Shown piece by piece: positions 47,461 through 61,038 of a stretch of DNA of 64,000 nt. The notes beneath the pieces were generated by a model. The model was not told where the DNA came from. It searched no databases and saw only the letters and a list, made by a program, of their open reading frames with translations. The stretch covers positions 23,834,742 through 23,898,741 of the forward strand of contig NC_045141.1 in assembly GCF_008831285.2 (NCBI RefSeq). Direction: 5' to 3'. The DNA comes from Nymphaea colorata. Lineage: Eukaryota; Streptophyta; Magnoliopsida; Nymphaeales; Nymphaeaceae. A program made the translations under genes and the position numbers. Each line of letters starts with the position of its first letter. The first letter of the stretch is position 1.

Positions 47461-50400
47461 TACGTGTACACTAAGTTTAGGGACGGGCCTAAACTCGGAC
47501 TGGGTCACGGCCAACGTAGTCATGAGCCCAACCGAAAAAGGAGTGTGCGGTGGGCTAGCTAGGCTGTGCTTCACAACTAGGTGAACCCAATGGGTGGGTT
47601 TCTATTTGGTCTTAAATAAGGGGATTCGGTGCCAGTTACTACAGGAATTTTCTTGATCTACTGTTCTCACAACAGGCGGAACAAGTGACGGCCTGCTCTC
47701 TCAAACAAGAAGCATAACTCGAGATGCAGGAGACGTAGTTTCTCGTGTTACTTCGTTCGTCCATTTCTACTATGTGCAGACGGCAAGTTCTCCACTTTTT
47801 GCGTTCGATTTTTGAGTCAATTTTGATGGTCCATGAGAGGCAAGTTCCCCACACTTCCTGCCACCTATAAGGTCCGGGACGGTGGTGGTTTGGGTCTTAA
47901 GTGCTTGCCCACAAGAATTTGGACCTGTTTAATGGGGTCTGGTGAAGGAAATAAATAGGATGTTGTTACTAATTCGATCGGGTTTCATGTGCAGTATAGA
48001 TTAGAAGCCAGATCTGAATATAAAAATTCAACTATGATTTCATATTTTTACCGGTTTACTTCCAAATGTTGGATGTTGATCAGCTAGCCAGATATCAACT
48101 CCTTAACATGGGTTGGTGAGAGATCACAAAAGGGGACAAGCGAACACAACAAACAGGTGTCAAAGAGTCTGCGTCATACTTATTACGATATATATGCGGA
48201 AGTAGAAAGAGGGAAATATGACGAGTGCCAAAGTTCGAATCTCATCCCTGCCATTTCGTCACCTGAGCTTTTTCATGGCCTTGTCCTTTTTAAGGCTTGA
48301 TGTTCAAAATTTACCCCATAACTTTGAAAATATACTTACCCCACTGAAGTTTAACATTATTTACTGTAAAACTTATGGCCACATGCATGTTTTTCTGATT
48401 GCTTACTCCTAAGTGCCATCGCTTCACCAAAACCATACTTATTTAACCATTTGCTTTTCAAATTGCCCGAGTACTCTGCGTCACATCATGGACAGCCCCC
48501 TCCATAAAGAAGGTTTTGCGTAGAAGACGAAGCAAATTAAACTTAGACTTCCTCACCTATCTACCATGAGATCTAGAATGAGGAGTCTATTCAAGTGCAG
48601 CTTATCATATCGAAAACAAGACACACAGGAAAAGGAGAACACGTAGGGACTCCATGGATATCCAATATCACATCTCTGAATAGTCTCTTATCGACAGATG
48701 AGACTAGAAACTACAGAACGAGCTTGCAAGAGAATGCTCATCTAATAGAGATCTACAAGGAGCAAGAAAAATATCTGGAAAACTACCATTAATAAAATCG
48801 CCTGCAAGCCTTATCCCCTCACCCCACCATGGTTTAATTTCTAGACGAATTCCTGCATATTTGGCCTGGATAATATTAATCAAGTTGTTGCAAGATACCA
48901 GCTAAAACGACCTCAGTAACCATGCAAAAGGATGGTGTTGATCCTATGGGGATGGCAGATGGAATTTTCCGGTCGTGGAATCTGATTTGGTGTGGGGAAA
49001 AGAGTTGGAATGAAAAGGAAAAGAGCAGAAGACATCTGGAGACCATGATATGTAATATACTCTGGAAAAGCTGCACCATCGTATACATGTTGTTGCAACT
49101 TTTGTAAAGAGAATAATCATGGCCCTGTTGAATCACAGGAGCATCCAACATGAACAAATAATTCATGATAATTGAGGTTGGTTTGACTGTGGGCTCGGTT
49201 CCACGAAGCCCGAGAAGCACGACTATCTGCCGGTGGCTTGACCAGCGTTTATTTGCAGTAAGATTTTTTAGATCGTAAACTGTATGCCTTGACTTGCTAG
49301 CTTCACTTGCTAGTAATAAACTAGTTCAACTTAGGTTGGGAAAGATTGTGCTACTATCCAGTCAAGTTTGCTTAATCTGGACCGGAGCTCGAATCTGTGA
49401 GAAATCAGAGTAAGCTTGGTTCGATCGAGAACGCTCTTTGCTCAAATGGTTTGGTCCATTCACCAGCATTGCCTCCAACCGTGCACGATAGCTTCTGGGA
49501 GGAGAAACATAACCTTTAAAACCTCATCACACAACAACAACAACAACAACTTTTTATACGGTTTCGATGCAGGCCTAAACTCAAAAGTAGAGGCAAGAGA
49601 ACTAAGAAGCCTTCATGGAACTCCTTATAGAATAAATTATCCGGTTGATTTCAAAGTGACCCAATGCTTGATCGGCCATGCCTCCAACAGTCATGTTCAA
49701 GGCAATCTCAAGCTTTGGCTCTAAGCCTTCTTTTGTCATATTTGCTCTAAACTGGCGCGCGGTTGTATCTAGATCTGACTTGTGTCATATCCGATCGGCT
49801 CCAGGCTTGATGATAAAGAAATGTCCAATTAAATTAAATTGACGTGGGAGCCAGACAAATGGGGTCCAATCTGCACATGGAAGTGCATGTGTTCGACCAG
49901 CGAAACTCCATATATTCCCCGAAGTTGACACGATAACCAATTAAGATCCACAAAATTTCCATTACAAAACTTGTATGAATAAAATCACCATTAAATCTAA
50001 TTTGACGTGTAAGCAGATACAGGGTAGGCGCGTGGAGTCGGGTCAGCAGAGTGATAGCGAATCAGTTGGTCGACGGGAACAAAAAAATATGAAGCTTCAA
50101 AACCAGTCAGTCTAATGGATTTGTTATAGGTCTAGACTCGAGTGTGAGATTCAGAAGTACTGCTGGTTATAACTAAAGGATCTTGAAATTTCGAAATCCC
50201 CATTTCAAATGGGAGGAGATGGGAGTCCCAAACACCCAATTCCCTGGACCTGAATTACAGAGGAGAATATTGGAGTCTCCACTACAGCAACACGACAAGC
50301 CCACCCAACATGTCCGGAACGAAAGTCGGCCCCACTGCCAGTAGCTTGCAGGAGAGAAGGCTTCAATGGCCTTCCTGGCCCACTCACCTTTACTTTGTGG

Positions 50401-53400
50401 CTTTGTGCACCACAAAGTTAGAAAGAGGGAGGGAGAGAGATTAGTAAAAGCAGGATGCTGTATTCACTTGGGCGCCCATCTGAGTACTCCATCGATGCTC
50501 TTGATTGAACTCTCTATGGTCGAGAAGTGAGGATTGCGGATCTCTTCATCCTTTATCCTAATTCCTTGAGCTCGAGCTTATTGGAACTTGAGTGCTGGTG
50601 CAGTATTGTTCCCGTCAATTCAGGCCACAAAAATATTCATCGTAATCCGTTGAGTTAGAAATATTGATGTTCAAGCCACAGACATCTGATCTAAAATCCT
50701 CTATTACGCGCAGACCAAGCAAAACTTATGGCTGCCAACCAAAGCATTTGTCGGGAGATCTGATTGCGCGAGAATAGACCATGGTGTGGTGCATCTGCGC
50801 AACTAAAATTGATTGAAGCAATGGACAAGATACGTGACCGCGAAACTCGCGGACCGGGGGGGAATCCTTTCCATGGCTGAGGCCAGAGGGAGCCACTTTT
50901 TGGAAGACAAAAAGGGAATGCCACCAACAGGCGAAGTGAGTGCCCAGGTGGGATGTGCCACTCCTCCTCCATGCAGCACCATACCATCTGCTTCCAGGCC
51001 TGCACGTGGCGCGCTGCCGGAGGCTTGGAGTATTCAGGTGGATATTTGACCCCGGAGCGCGATCCGGCCGGCCTTCGCCTGCTGCTTATCATGAATTTTT
51101 CTTTTCTTTAATTTTCCACACGTCCACGCGTCGAGGCAGCGGGCGAAGCCCAAGTTAAATGTCGACGTGTGGCTCCAGATATATTTGAAAATTGCACCTC
51201 TTATATGCCAACCTAAAAAACAACAGAAAGTTGGACCCATTTCTGGAAGGGTCATCGTGTTCTTCGATCAACATCACTGTGGCTAATGGACCGAACCAGG
51301 TTCCATTCACAATCGGTAATACACCCGAAGATATTTTATTCACCACCTTTAGACCTTCTATGTCCTGGTAAAGATGGAAATGCCTCAATGGATCAAATGA
51401 TTGGTGGCTTAGAACAACAAGTCTCTCACGGCTCTGCTCTTGGCAGTCCCACGGGAGACGTGTTGCTTGTGACGCCCCAATTGATTGTCCGCCCTTTCGA
51501 ATGACGAATTGACCCGACGGCTGGGTGGAAGGATCACAAAAGGACTGTTTGGGTGATTGGGGCCGCGGAAAAAATGCTTTTCTTATTCTTATTTTTTTAG
51601 TGCTGACAAAAAGGGAGAGCAAGCCAATTACATGGTGGAACATTATTTGGCGTTTGAGTGGAATGCGCTCTAGCTAGCCAATTAACCACCCGGATCCTGG
51701 CAAAATATACCAGTTCTTTTTCATGTGAAAAACTACACAAGTTTGTGAATTATAGTTTAATATCAACAGTATCTATCTATCTATCTAACTTTTCATATCA
51801 ATCTTCGTTGGTTCTTTATGTCTTTGGAGATAAAATCTGCAGATTGGTATGGTCAGGTTTACAAAAATTGCATTCACAAGTAAGACATTCAGTTAAGAGT
51901 GCATTGCAGTCAACAAACACCGGTACCAATTCTCTTAATAAAATATACAACCAACTGATCCCACTTTGATTGCCTTGATAAATCATTGATTGCCCGGCCG
52001 GCTTTATGGATACATTTTCTAATGTAGAGATCTTTTATATGAAAATATCACGGAAGTTCTTGGAGTAATAGAAAACAAGATCTTTGCTTTTAAATGCTTC
52101 GTTATGGCCCCCCCATTTACTGTGCTTAAGGCAGCTTTGTAATGGTAAGGTGATCTGCGGTCCAATCACTTGTTATGCTTTCTCAGAAATCTAAGATATT
52201 CAAAGAAGATGGTGTTTGTGTCTGTGGTTTTTCTCTGTTTTAAGATGTGTGCTCCCTGTCGTTTTGCTCTACCCGGTGTTCCCAAGACCCCAATCTTGTC
52301 TTGTCATCAAATTTAATAAACAACTTTTGCTCTTAGTTCTTTGTGTGCCACAATCCATATTGGTAATGCTTTACTTTCACTTTCGCTCATGTCTTTATTC
52401 CGTTCAATGGATAATATATGCATATTTGGCAAGGAGCAATGGCCTTTTTGAGCTCCATATCAAAAACAAAACAACCCTGAAAAGAACATAACAATATCTT
52501 ATGAGCAAATTCGAGGAATATGCAGGATTTGTCCAAAGGTTCCACTAAATAAGTATAGATTATTGTACGCTCCATCGATCTGTCCCGGCTTTGGACCTCG
52601 AAAGCACGTCTAGCCTTTGGGAGGCCTAACCTCCAAAGCTTGAGATGTCAGAATCAACATTACCTATTTGGGGCCTCGCACCATCCATAGTGGTGGCATT
52701 TCAATGGCAGAATCTACTAAAATAATACACGGGCAGGTAAGATGAAGTTGTCAGTACAATGGAAGACCAAGTTTTACAAGTGAAACAGAATGCATTGCAG
52801 TGTGATCTGCGGACTGTGGAGAAAAACTAACTACATACCAACCACACCAGCTCGCACATCAAACTAGGGAACATGCAAGTACACAGTAGGGCTTTTCGAC
52901 CTCAATTCTGTCTAAACCCACCAAAGCTTAATTCACTCGTCTAGCTTGAATCATGTTTCCGCTGCACATTTTGCGAGAACTAGTAACATATCAGGAGGAG
53001 GAAAGTTTTCACTTACTCGTTTCGATAGAAGCTATTCCAGAATAAAAGATACTAAGAAACTATTTCTTGAAGAGGGCATGATGTACAATTTGTTCATGTC
53101 CAGTTCGAATTTTTTGCAGTAATGCATGGAGATGGTGGCAGGCATACTTGAGATGAGTATTGGCAGTTTTTGCGGGGTATAGATGGTCCAGTCGGTGGAG
53201 AAACAAATAAAAGAAAAATATTGAGCCACACATCTTATACTCAGAAATCGGTTAGCTGTGGATATTAATCAAGATACACAGCTCCTTCGCTCGTTAGATA
53301 TACAAGAGTGCCATGAATAATATCGATGTCTTATTCTTGCTTCAGAAGCTTAGGCTCCGGCAATGAAGACTGCCGGAATACATCTACCGGCAACAATATT

Positions 53401-56257
53401 AGGTTTCATGAGAAATATTAAAATGTACTTGCTTAATCGAGATTTTGATGGCGGCTACCGTTTTCTCACTTCTTAGTTACCATTTATTTATGAAACGTTT
53501 CCTTATGTCAAATACTTAAAGTGCCCTAAATCCTTATCCGGTCCTATTTGATTTCTTCCTATTTATTTTCTATTCGTTTTGATTTTTTTTTTTTTTTACT
53601 GAAACAATCTTCTCGTTGCCTGCCACAATATTTTGTTGCCATATCATGCTTTCGTTTTTATGAAATTCTTAATTCTCTTCCTCCCAGCCTTTGTTTTCTC
53701 GTATTAATTGCCTTTTGTATCCATTTTGGTATCCTTAAAACTATGGGCTAAACTTTATATCTTGTGTGTAGAGCCCAACTGCCCAATAAAATGACAGATT
53801 GGACAAGGACCCCTACGCCAGGAACTCCTTATCACAGGGCCACTGCACTATTCAAGCAAAGAAAAGTTAATGGCACCAAGATCCGTGACATTTATTGCCT
53901 TATATTATCAGGTTGCAGTAGTAGCCGACAAAAACAGCCGCCCAACCATGAGTCCGGACCCCAGCCCTTCCCTTTTCTTCCATTCCAAGTGACTAAGTAG
54001 GCCACTTATGTTGACAAGAGGAGACCCAGTTGCCTCAATAAAACAACTGGAGAATGGACCTAATAAACCCACAACCAAACAAAAAAAAAAAAAGATGCAT
54101 TCCCTCCGCTCAATACCTCTCTCTTTCTAGGGTCCAGAGCTAATTCGTGACTTAAGTGGTCTTATTTTGTACGTATGCCACCATTTGCAGTTCAAATAAG
54201 TAACACCCATTAAATCGAGAGTGTACTAAGTGCCTCAAAATAAGACAACGAAATCTTCGTTTGACCCCAGTTTGAACAGTATGTGCCACCATTTCAGAAT
54301 TTTTGTAACAGATTCAACTAAGAGGTCTTAGTTCGCCATTTTGAAAATTATAAAACTGAACGGGTTTTCAGCATTTTCCTCTCACTGCTTAACCCTGGAA
54401 AAAATTGATAAAACAAGTCTTGGTCGCGCCCGTTTGTTCGTTTCAGTTTATGACATCTCCCTTACTCGATCGACTGGATGGCAGTCGTTCAAGTTTAAAG
54501 ATTTTAAATTTTAGGTTTCCGTAAATCTTTTGAAGGGACGACTGTAAGCAGGGCAAGTTAGATCAATGAAGCCATGTTTCTCACCTAGAAAATACATCTA
54601 TGGTTTCTTTGTTCTAGAAAAAAGGAAAGATATGTATGTAATCGCTATACATGCCGCCCAACCTTGCTCAGGTTTTTAACCAGAATGAGATCACTAATCG
54701 CTAGCGGTCCACTTTTAGAATCACAGATTGGAATCTACTCCTGAAAAAAGGAATTTCAGAAAGGATGTGCGACTTGTTTACAAGACCACGCTTATGATCA
54801 CATTTGTCTACCACCTTTGTGCGGACTATTCATGGGAAGAAAACTTGGTTGGATGAAGTTGCATCCCTTTGATTTTATTAGAATAAAAGAATCTGCAAAC
54901 GGGGTCGATCTGAGGCCGGGTTTATGCGAGACAGATTGATGGGGATGTGCACACGGTCCCAATTGTCTGGACATGAAGAGGGAGTTTAGCAGTTAGAACA
55001 CTAGGAGAGTGTCATATGAATCTGCTATAATCTTTAGATCTTATAAAATTTTATACTACTCACAAAGTGTTTCGTTTACCAAAATCAGTGTATTGAAAAA
55101 CGAATCATAGTTTAGCTTAGGTTAATGCAGAGCATTGGCGACATTAACGTAAAGACCGAACAGGAAGAGATATAAGGGGACAGCACGAAAAGCTATAAAA
55201 CGAAAGGGACTTTCTTCATGCTGACAAATACTAAATTCATGTCTCCCTTTCATAAACAGAGATAGGTGCACATTGAAAAATTGACAAAAACTGAGGGCCG
55301 CTTCTGGGAATTATTGTTAAAAATGAATACCCAAGAGGACAAGGCACTCTTCCTCATCAGATGAACGGATTTTTATAGGCTTTAGAGACCGTTTTCAAAC
55401 GGAGAGAGTTGATGGGTTGGATCGGTACATTCACCAGATCCGAATTTGTTTATAAGGCTGGGGCCCACAAAGGAGCACTACTGGTGGCTCAGACTGATTG
55501 GGGAAGGGACCAGGATTCGACATCCTCCTTTCCTTTTTCTTTTGTTTTTTTTTTCCGGGCAGTGGAGATCAGCCAAACTACCCGGAAGAAAGGAATGCGG
55601 TAGCACCAAAAACTGGTGATGTCGATGCTGCGAGTTCCACGTTTTTCATTTAGTTTGTGGTCCCCGGGTGCTGGGTATTTGACCACTGTTTGCTTCTCAC
55701 TTTCTCAGGAAAGACAAAAGGGCAGCGTGGCAGGCGAGGCTACGCACGGGAGGCCGAAATTGGTAGCACAGGCTTTTTGTCATATGGCGTCGTCGGACGG
55801 GAAGGATCGCATCAAACTTGAAAAGCGTCTCTCCGTCTTGGTGGCCGCCTCTCCGGCGTTACGAGCGTCTCAGAAGGCTAAATAAAAGATTTAGAAAAGA
55901 AAAAAATCAGATTAGAAAAGAAAAAAATAAACGTGGGCTGCTCTGTCCGGTTTATTTTCGGCAGGAATCAGGGCGAGTGGGAGCACACATGTTCAAATGA
56001 CCGTTGGTAAATTTATAACTCTGATGAACGTAAGGGGAAAATATCATTTATTCCTCTCTGATGAGGTGTGATTGGGAGATGAGACCTTCCTTTCTGTTTC
56101 TCTTTTGTGGGGTTATTGGTGGGTGGGGTTGAAGGAGAAGGCAGGGAAGAGCAGTGATCGGAGGCGATGATACGGCGTATCACTTCACCTGCTTTTGGGG
56201 TTTTATGAAATATTATAATAGGGCGAGAGGGGGTTTGACAACGACGGCCTGGGGCTC

Positions 56258-56264
56258 TATATAA
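56258..56264 (+). promoter_or_regulatory. TATA box of the NPF transporter gene
   Basis: TATATAA in the context GGGGCTCTATATAAGGGGG lies 141 bp upstream of the ATG at 56405. The strong consensus and the GC-rich flanks make it the clearest core promoter in the window. Confidence 0.7.
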
Positions 56265-56404
56265 GGGGGAGGACAACCCCTCTTGATCTCCGCCACTGCC
56301 CTACCCAACTCTCTTTCATCGTCCCCTGCTTCCGGGTCCGGACGGACATTAAAACTCCTGCGTCTTCATCTTTCTCTCACTAATCCGGGGAGAAAAAAGA
56401 AAAA

Positions 56405-59400
56405 ATGGCACCAGATCATCGTACTGGTGATGAGAACAATGGTGTAGTGAATGAAGCATGGGATTACAGAGGCGACGCTGCTAATGCTTCCAGGACTGGA
56501 GGGTGGATCAGTGCTGCCTCGATCTTAGGTATGCATCTTACCTCTCTCTCTCTCTTTCTCTCTCATGTGGAGGGTTAAGGGATTATCCCTCTCCCGCTTA
56601 TGTTCTTAGTTTTTTCTTCACTTTTACTTCTTTCTTTCACTCTCTCCCTCTCCTTCTCTCTTTCTAGGTAAAAGTATACCAAGGGTTTTTTTTTTGTAGT
56701 TACGTAACTCTGTATCCTATTCGTTGCGTTCGTTTTCTCTCCTTTTCTTACTTGCTTTTAAAATCTTTCTCGATTTTTTGCAACGCCGGTTACAGCTTGT
56801 CACCTTTTCTTCTTTTTTTTTTCATTTAAGTCGGCTCTATTTTTCTCAACGTGACATGAGCGACTTTCTTTGCATACTTTTACCTTTCCTGCGTGAACGA
56901 GAGACGGATGATTTACTAAGATTGGGGCGGTGGTGGTTGTGATTTTACAGGTGTGGAGCTTACTGAGAGGCTAACGACGCTTGGGATTGCGGTAAACCTG
57001 GTGACCTACCTGGTTGGCATCATGCATCTCGGCACTGCACAGTCGGCCAACATCGTGACCAACTTCATGGGCACGTCCTTCATGCTCTGCCTATTTGGCG
57101 GTTTCGTTGCCGACACCTTCTTAGGCAGATACCTCACCATTGCCATCTTCACCACCATTCAAGCCACGGTAAGTAGTTTGCTCCCTTCTCCATTTTTTTT
57201 CTTCCTTAATTCCTTTACATCTCCGGGGGACGAACTTAGCAACCGGGGGGGCGACCAACTTAATTTCATGGTGATTTCTTCTGAAGTCAACATGTGTTCT
57301 CTCAGTGCGTACTTATGAGTCTCTAATGGTGTTTCCCAGTGCAATTTCACATAAGAACTCAGTAAATCCAATTCATGAGCTTCCCCAAAAGTGGGACATT
57401 TAATTATAAATACAGTTATTCTATCCAGCTACTTTATTTTGCACACATGCTGCTTCTTATATTTTACTTTTTCAGGATATGTTCGTAACTTTTATAAAAG
57501 AAAAAATACCTCATCCATTCAATACCTTCTCGAAGGCACTCGTCTTGACTGCTGATTCTCTTCTTTATTTCCTCTCTTCTCTTTTCTGTTGTTCCATACA
57601 TCAAGCTTGATATATCTTCTCTCCTCCGTGCAGGGAGTCACCATTCTAACAGTGTCCACCATCGTTCCGAGCTTGAGGCCGCCACCTTGCTCCCCAGATG
57701 GTTCATGCGTGCAGGCAAGCAGCACCCAGCTCTCTGTTCTATACCTTGCCCTTTACCTCACTGCCTTGGGCACCGGAGGTCTCAAATCTAGCGTCTCCGG
57801 CTTCGGCTCCGATCAATTCGACGAGTCCTCGCCGCGCGAGAAGGCCAAGATGATCTCCTTCTTCAGTTGGTTCTTCTTCTTCATCAGCATCGGTTCTCTA
57901 GCCGCTGTCACCATACTCGTGTACATACAAGACAACATTGGCAGGAAATGGGGCTATGGCATCTGCGCCTGTGCCATCCTCATTGCACTGCTTTTCTTTG
58001 CAAGCGGAACCAGACGATACCGCTTCAAGAAGCTAGCAGGGAGTCCCATAACTCAGGTTGCTAGAGTCATCTTCGCCGCGTGGAGAAACAGGCAGAGAGA
58101 TCTGCCATCAGACCCCTCTCTTCTTTACCAGGGTGAATTTGCCTCTGTTAATGACGATTCCAGAAAAAGGACCATCACCATTCTGGCACATACCAAACAG
58201 TTCAGGTATCAGGCGTTCATTCTCACTTATAATTATGACGCTGTTAACAATTTCACGTGGTTCTGTCTGTAAAATATAATCCACAAACTGGGGAACCCCT
58301 TTATTGATCACCAAAAATGGTAGGCGGAGGATTTGATAACTGTGATAGTCACATGGTGTCACTGCACAGTTCTAGATTCCACCAACTTCATATTATGGGA
58401 TGCGATAAAGTATCTCACCTTTAGTTCCCCAGCCCTTCCACCCTAGAAGATAACACTGCTTTTTCCTTGGAGAGTAGGAATTCGTGAATATGGTTGTAAC
58501 TACAAGGATAGTGGGCACATGGTCTATTCAACCAATGTCATTATGTAGTTCAGTATGTCACATCTAACCTGAATACCCCATGAAAAGAGCCGTGTAACAA
58601 CGACAGAGTAAGCTTGCTTATGTACTAAATATGGGTAGGTAACAAAATGGACATGAAATTAAACTTCTAAACTTCTATTATGTCTTCCTTACAACGCAGG
58701 TTTCTTGACAAGGCAGCAATCGTTGAAGATGACATAGAGAAGAACAGACTCTGGAATGTAGCTACATTAACTCAAGTTGAAGAGGTGAAGATGGTAATCA
58801 GCATGATGCCCGTATGGGCCACGACCATAATGTTTTGGACAGTCTACGCGCAAATGACAACCTTCTCAGTGCAGCAAGCAACAACCATGGACCGACACAT
58901 AGGGAAATCCTTCCAAATCCCTGCGGCATCCTTGACCGTCTTCTTCGTCGGAAGCATACTCCTAACAGTTCCCGTCTACGACCGGATGATCGTTCCGGTA
59001 GCCCGGAAGTTCACAGGCCGTCGCGAGGGAATCACTACTCTCCAAAGAATTGCAGTTGGCCTAGTTTTATCCATCTTAGCCATGATAGCTGCAGCTCTCA
59101 CCGAGATAAAAAGGCTCAAGGTGGCCCATGCCAGCCGTGACCCCAAGGGAGCAGTGCCTCTAAGTGTGTTCTGGCTTGTGCCTCAGTTTTTCCTTGTGGG
59201 TGCAGGGGAGGCCTTTACTTACATAGGGCAGCTTGATTTTTTCCTAAGGGAGTGCCCTGCGGGGATGAAGACCATAAGCACAGGGATGTTCCTTAGCACC
59301 CTGTCCCTTGGCTTTTTCTTCAGCTCAGCCCTGGTCGCCATCGTTGATAAGTTGACAACAGGAGATGGTGCCAGTGGGTGGATATCGGACAACCTGAACA

Positions 59401-59567
59401 AGGGGAGGCTCCATGACTTCTACTGGTTGCTCGCTGGCCTTAGTGTCCTGAACTTGGCCTTCTACCTCTTCTGTGCAAAGTGGTACGTTTACAAGGAGCA
59501 GAGGGTCTCGACTGCCAATCTTGAGGACGAGGATGCCAAAGAATTAGAAGCGTGCTGCCAGGCATGA
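56405..59567 (+). CDS. NPF6-type nitrate/peptide-family (NRT1/PTR) transporter
   Basis: Exons 56405-56528, 56951-57168, 57634-58205 and 58700-59567 give 593 aa, with GT-AG introns and the usual NPF length. Twelve hydrophobic segments are split by a central loop (about 245-330), as in major facilitator proteins. Visible family marks: WDYRG, the proton-coupling ExxER motif (E44-E47-R48), ADTFLGRYLT, TALGTGGLKSSVSGFGSDQF (the PTR signature), GRKWGYGICA, and GQLDFFLRECPAGMKTISTG. It resembles CHL1/NPF6.3, NPF6.2 and NPF6.4. Thr104 sits at the place of the CHL1 phosphorylation switch Thr101 (RYLT). The nitrate-binding His356 of CHL1 is replaced by Tyr354 (FWTVYAQMTTFSV), as I recall for the NPF6.2/6.4 side of the clade. 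Expected role: proton-coupled nitrate (possibly other substrate) import at the plasma membrane. Substrate and exact orthology are not decidable here. Confidence 0.94.
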
Positions 59568-60686
59568 AGTTAGGGAACAGAATAAAAGCACTATAGCTAT
59601 GTACATACGCGACTCTTTTGAAACAAGAAGTTATAGTCTATTGGGTTGAGTAGGCTGAGTGGAGTCGCGAGATATAGTCTTTGTGTCCCAAACAGCCCAA
59701 CACCATATGTTGCAGTAGTTTATGGAAGCGTATTTTCCAATAGTTTGACCTTTTCTGCTTCAGTCAGATATATACAGTACCATATGGAATGTTGGATATT
59801 ATTTTGATGAAAGTTTTGTGGCATTTACAAGAACGACTTTTTTCAGTTTTTAATCGAGAGAGGGAGAGGGAGTGAGTGAGTGAGGGGATGCATATGAACC
59901 ATGCATGGCCTGCCCACTCCGATTTAAAGGCAATCTTTCTGATGTTATGGACACCGTTGTCAGGTCTCTCGTCCGGAGAGCTAGTAGAATAATAAATAAT
60001 AAAGGACGAGTTACACAGAAAGTAGGATTGAGTACAAGAGCCCGCAAGTAATGAAACATTCAAACCCATAAAAATCACCAAGGGAACAATGAAAAGAATG
60101 TCTCGATGGAGAAAGAAAAATTCTTTCCAACCATGACTTTAGACATGCTCCTCACAGGACCCTTTGTCCTACCATTATAAAAGCGTCCAACTTTCTCCCC
60201 ACTTGACTCTTGACTGACGTGATCATTATTATGCAAAAAGCATTCCATTTTTCCTTTTTAATGAGGAACCTAAGCCAATATAAGAAGACCTCTAAAAACT
60301 CTGAGAGGCACTCCAATTATTGAACTCTTGACTTCCTTACTGAAATGTTCAGCCGTTAGAAAAGGCACCTACTGACGACTGTAAGACACGACACGTGGAG
60401 TGCTACTTAGGGAGCTGATATACATGGATGATGCCACAGAAATTGTGGCGATTGCAGCACATGAACAAACTGTTCATCTACTATATTAAATGATTTTCTT
60501 CCCTCTCTTCATACACACAGTACCAGGACATTTACATGGCTGATGGCATCTTCAACTTATTTCAATTGGATGTATGTAACCCTTGCATCCTTGGACGAGT
60601 GCCATAACCATTGCTGGAAAGTGGAATCCGTCCAGTCCGCTTGACAAATTACGACATGATAGATGACAGATATAATGAACCGTTTC

Positions 60687-60874
60687 TGTAATGCTCCTAA
60701 TGTTTAGTTTTGTATTGAAGATTGTGAAAAATTTTTAAGGATTTATAAAATGGGTTGTTAATGAGATAATTGTTATTGTAGTCATTTTAAGATTGGAGTC
60801 GAAACTATTAGGGGGCGGGTTGGGATCCGCTGGACTAGGGGCCCAATCCCAGAAGAGTAGGTCGGGTTGTTACA
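60687..60874 (+). mobile_element. LTR copy 1 of a tandem pair
   Basis: It starts TGTAATGCTCC and ends GTTGTTACA, and is collinear with the solo LTR at 20447-20618 (shared GGTTGGGATCC, GGGGCCC and GGTCGGGTTGTTACA words). It is followed directly by ATGGTAATTG, whose TGGTA resembles the start of a Met-tRNA primer-binding site, before the second copy begins. Confidence 0.7.
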
Positions 60875-61038
60875 ATGGTAATTGTAAGAAATCTTCAAGA
60901 GTTTATAAAGAGGGTTGTTAATGAGATAATTGTCCTGGTTTCTAACCTTTTTAACGTTGAAACCGAAACTGCTAGGGAACAGGTTGGGATCCGCTGGATC
61001 AAAGGCCCAAGCCCAAAAAAGTGGGTCGGATTGTTACA
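60875..61038 (+). mobile_element. LTR copy 2 of a tandem pair (5'-truncated)
   Basis: It repeats the previous unit from AATTGTAAGAAATC through GAGTTTATAAAGAGGG and GGTTGGGATCCGCTGGA to GGATTGTTACA. It lacks the first 30-40 bases of an LTR. The two copies share TTGTTAATGAGATAATTGT exactly, so they are close relatives. Confidence 0.7.

Larger units (their letters stand above)
38868..56257. other. Long intergenic stretch between the YABBY and NPF genes
   Basis: About 17 kb without a recognisable gene. Open frames are short (at most 162 codons) and match no family. Supported contents are an AT microsatellite (41119-41159), a reverse-strand Copia-like PBS and LTR remnant (about 41743-42100), a GGGCC-ended MITE-like element (about 43691-43993) and a possible SINE (about 44985-45050). 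Also present are a degraded repeat (about 47272-47460), a CAA array (about 49531-49550) and a TATC array (about 51771-51786). AT content is highest at 42100-44800. The two longest minus-strand frames (50691-51092 and 51155-51643) were examined for LINE or LTR protein motifs and none was convincing. Confidence 0.6.

Noticed and set aside
48216-48255. T-arm-like word AAAGTTCGAATCTCATCC
   Set aside because: No acceptor stem, D-arm or box A in the preceding 60 bases; not a tRNA gene.
50691-51092. 133-codon minus-strand frame ending in AAISFAWSARNRGF, considered as the tail of a LINE ORF2
   Set aside because: The ending is only vaguely like the LINE zinc-finger region; the expected Cys/His pattern and upstream polymerase motifs are absent in all three minus frames examined.
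51155-51643. 162-codon minus-strand frame, considered as a retrotransposon remnant
   Set aside because: No reverse transcriptase, integrase, gag or zinc-knuckle motif could be seen in it or in adjacent frames.
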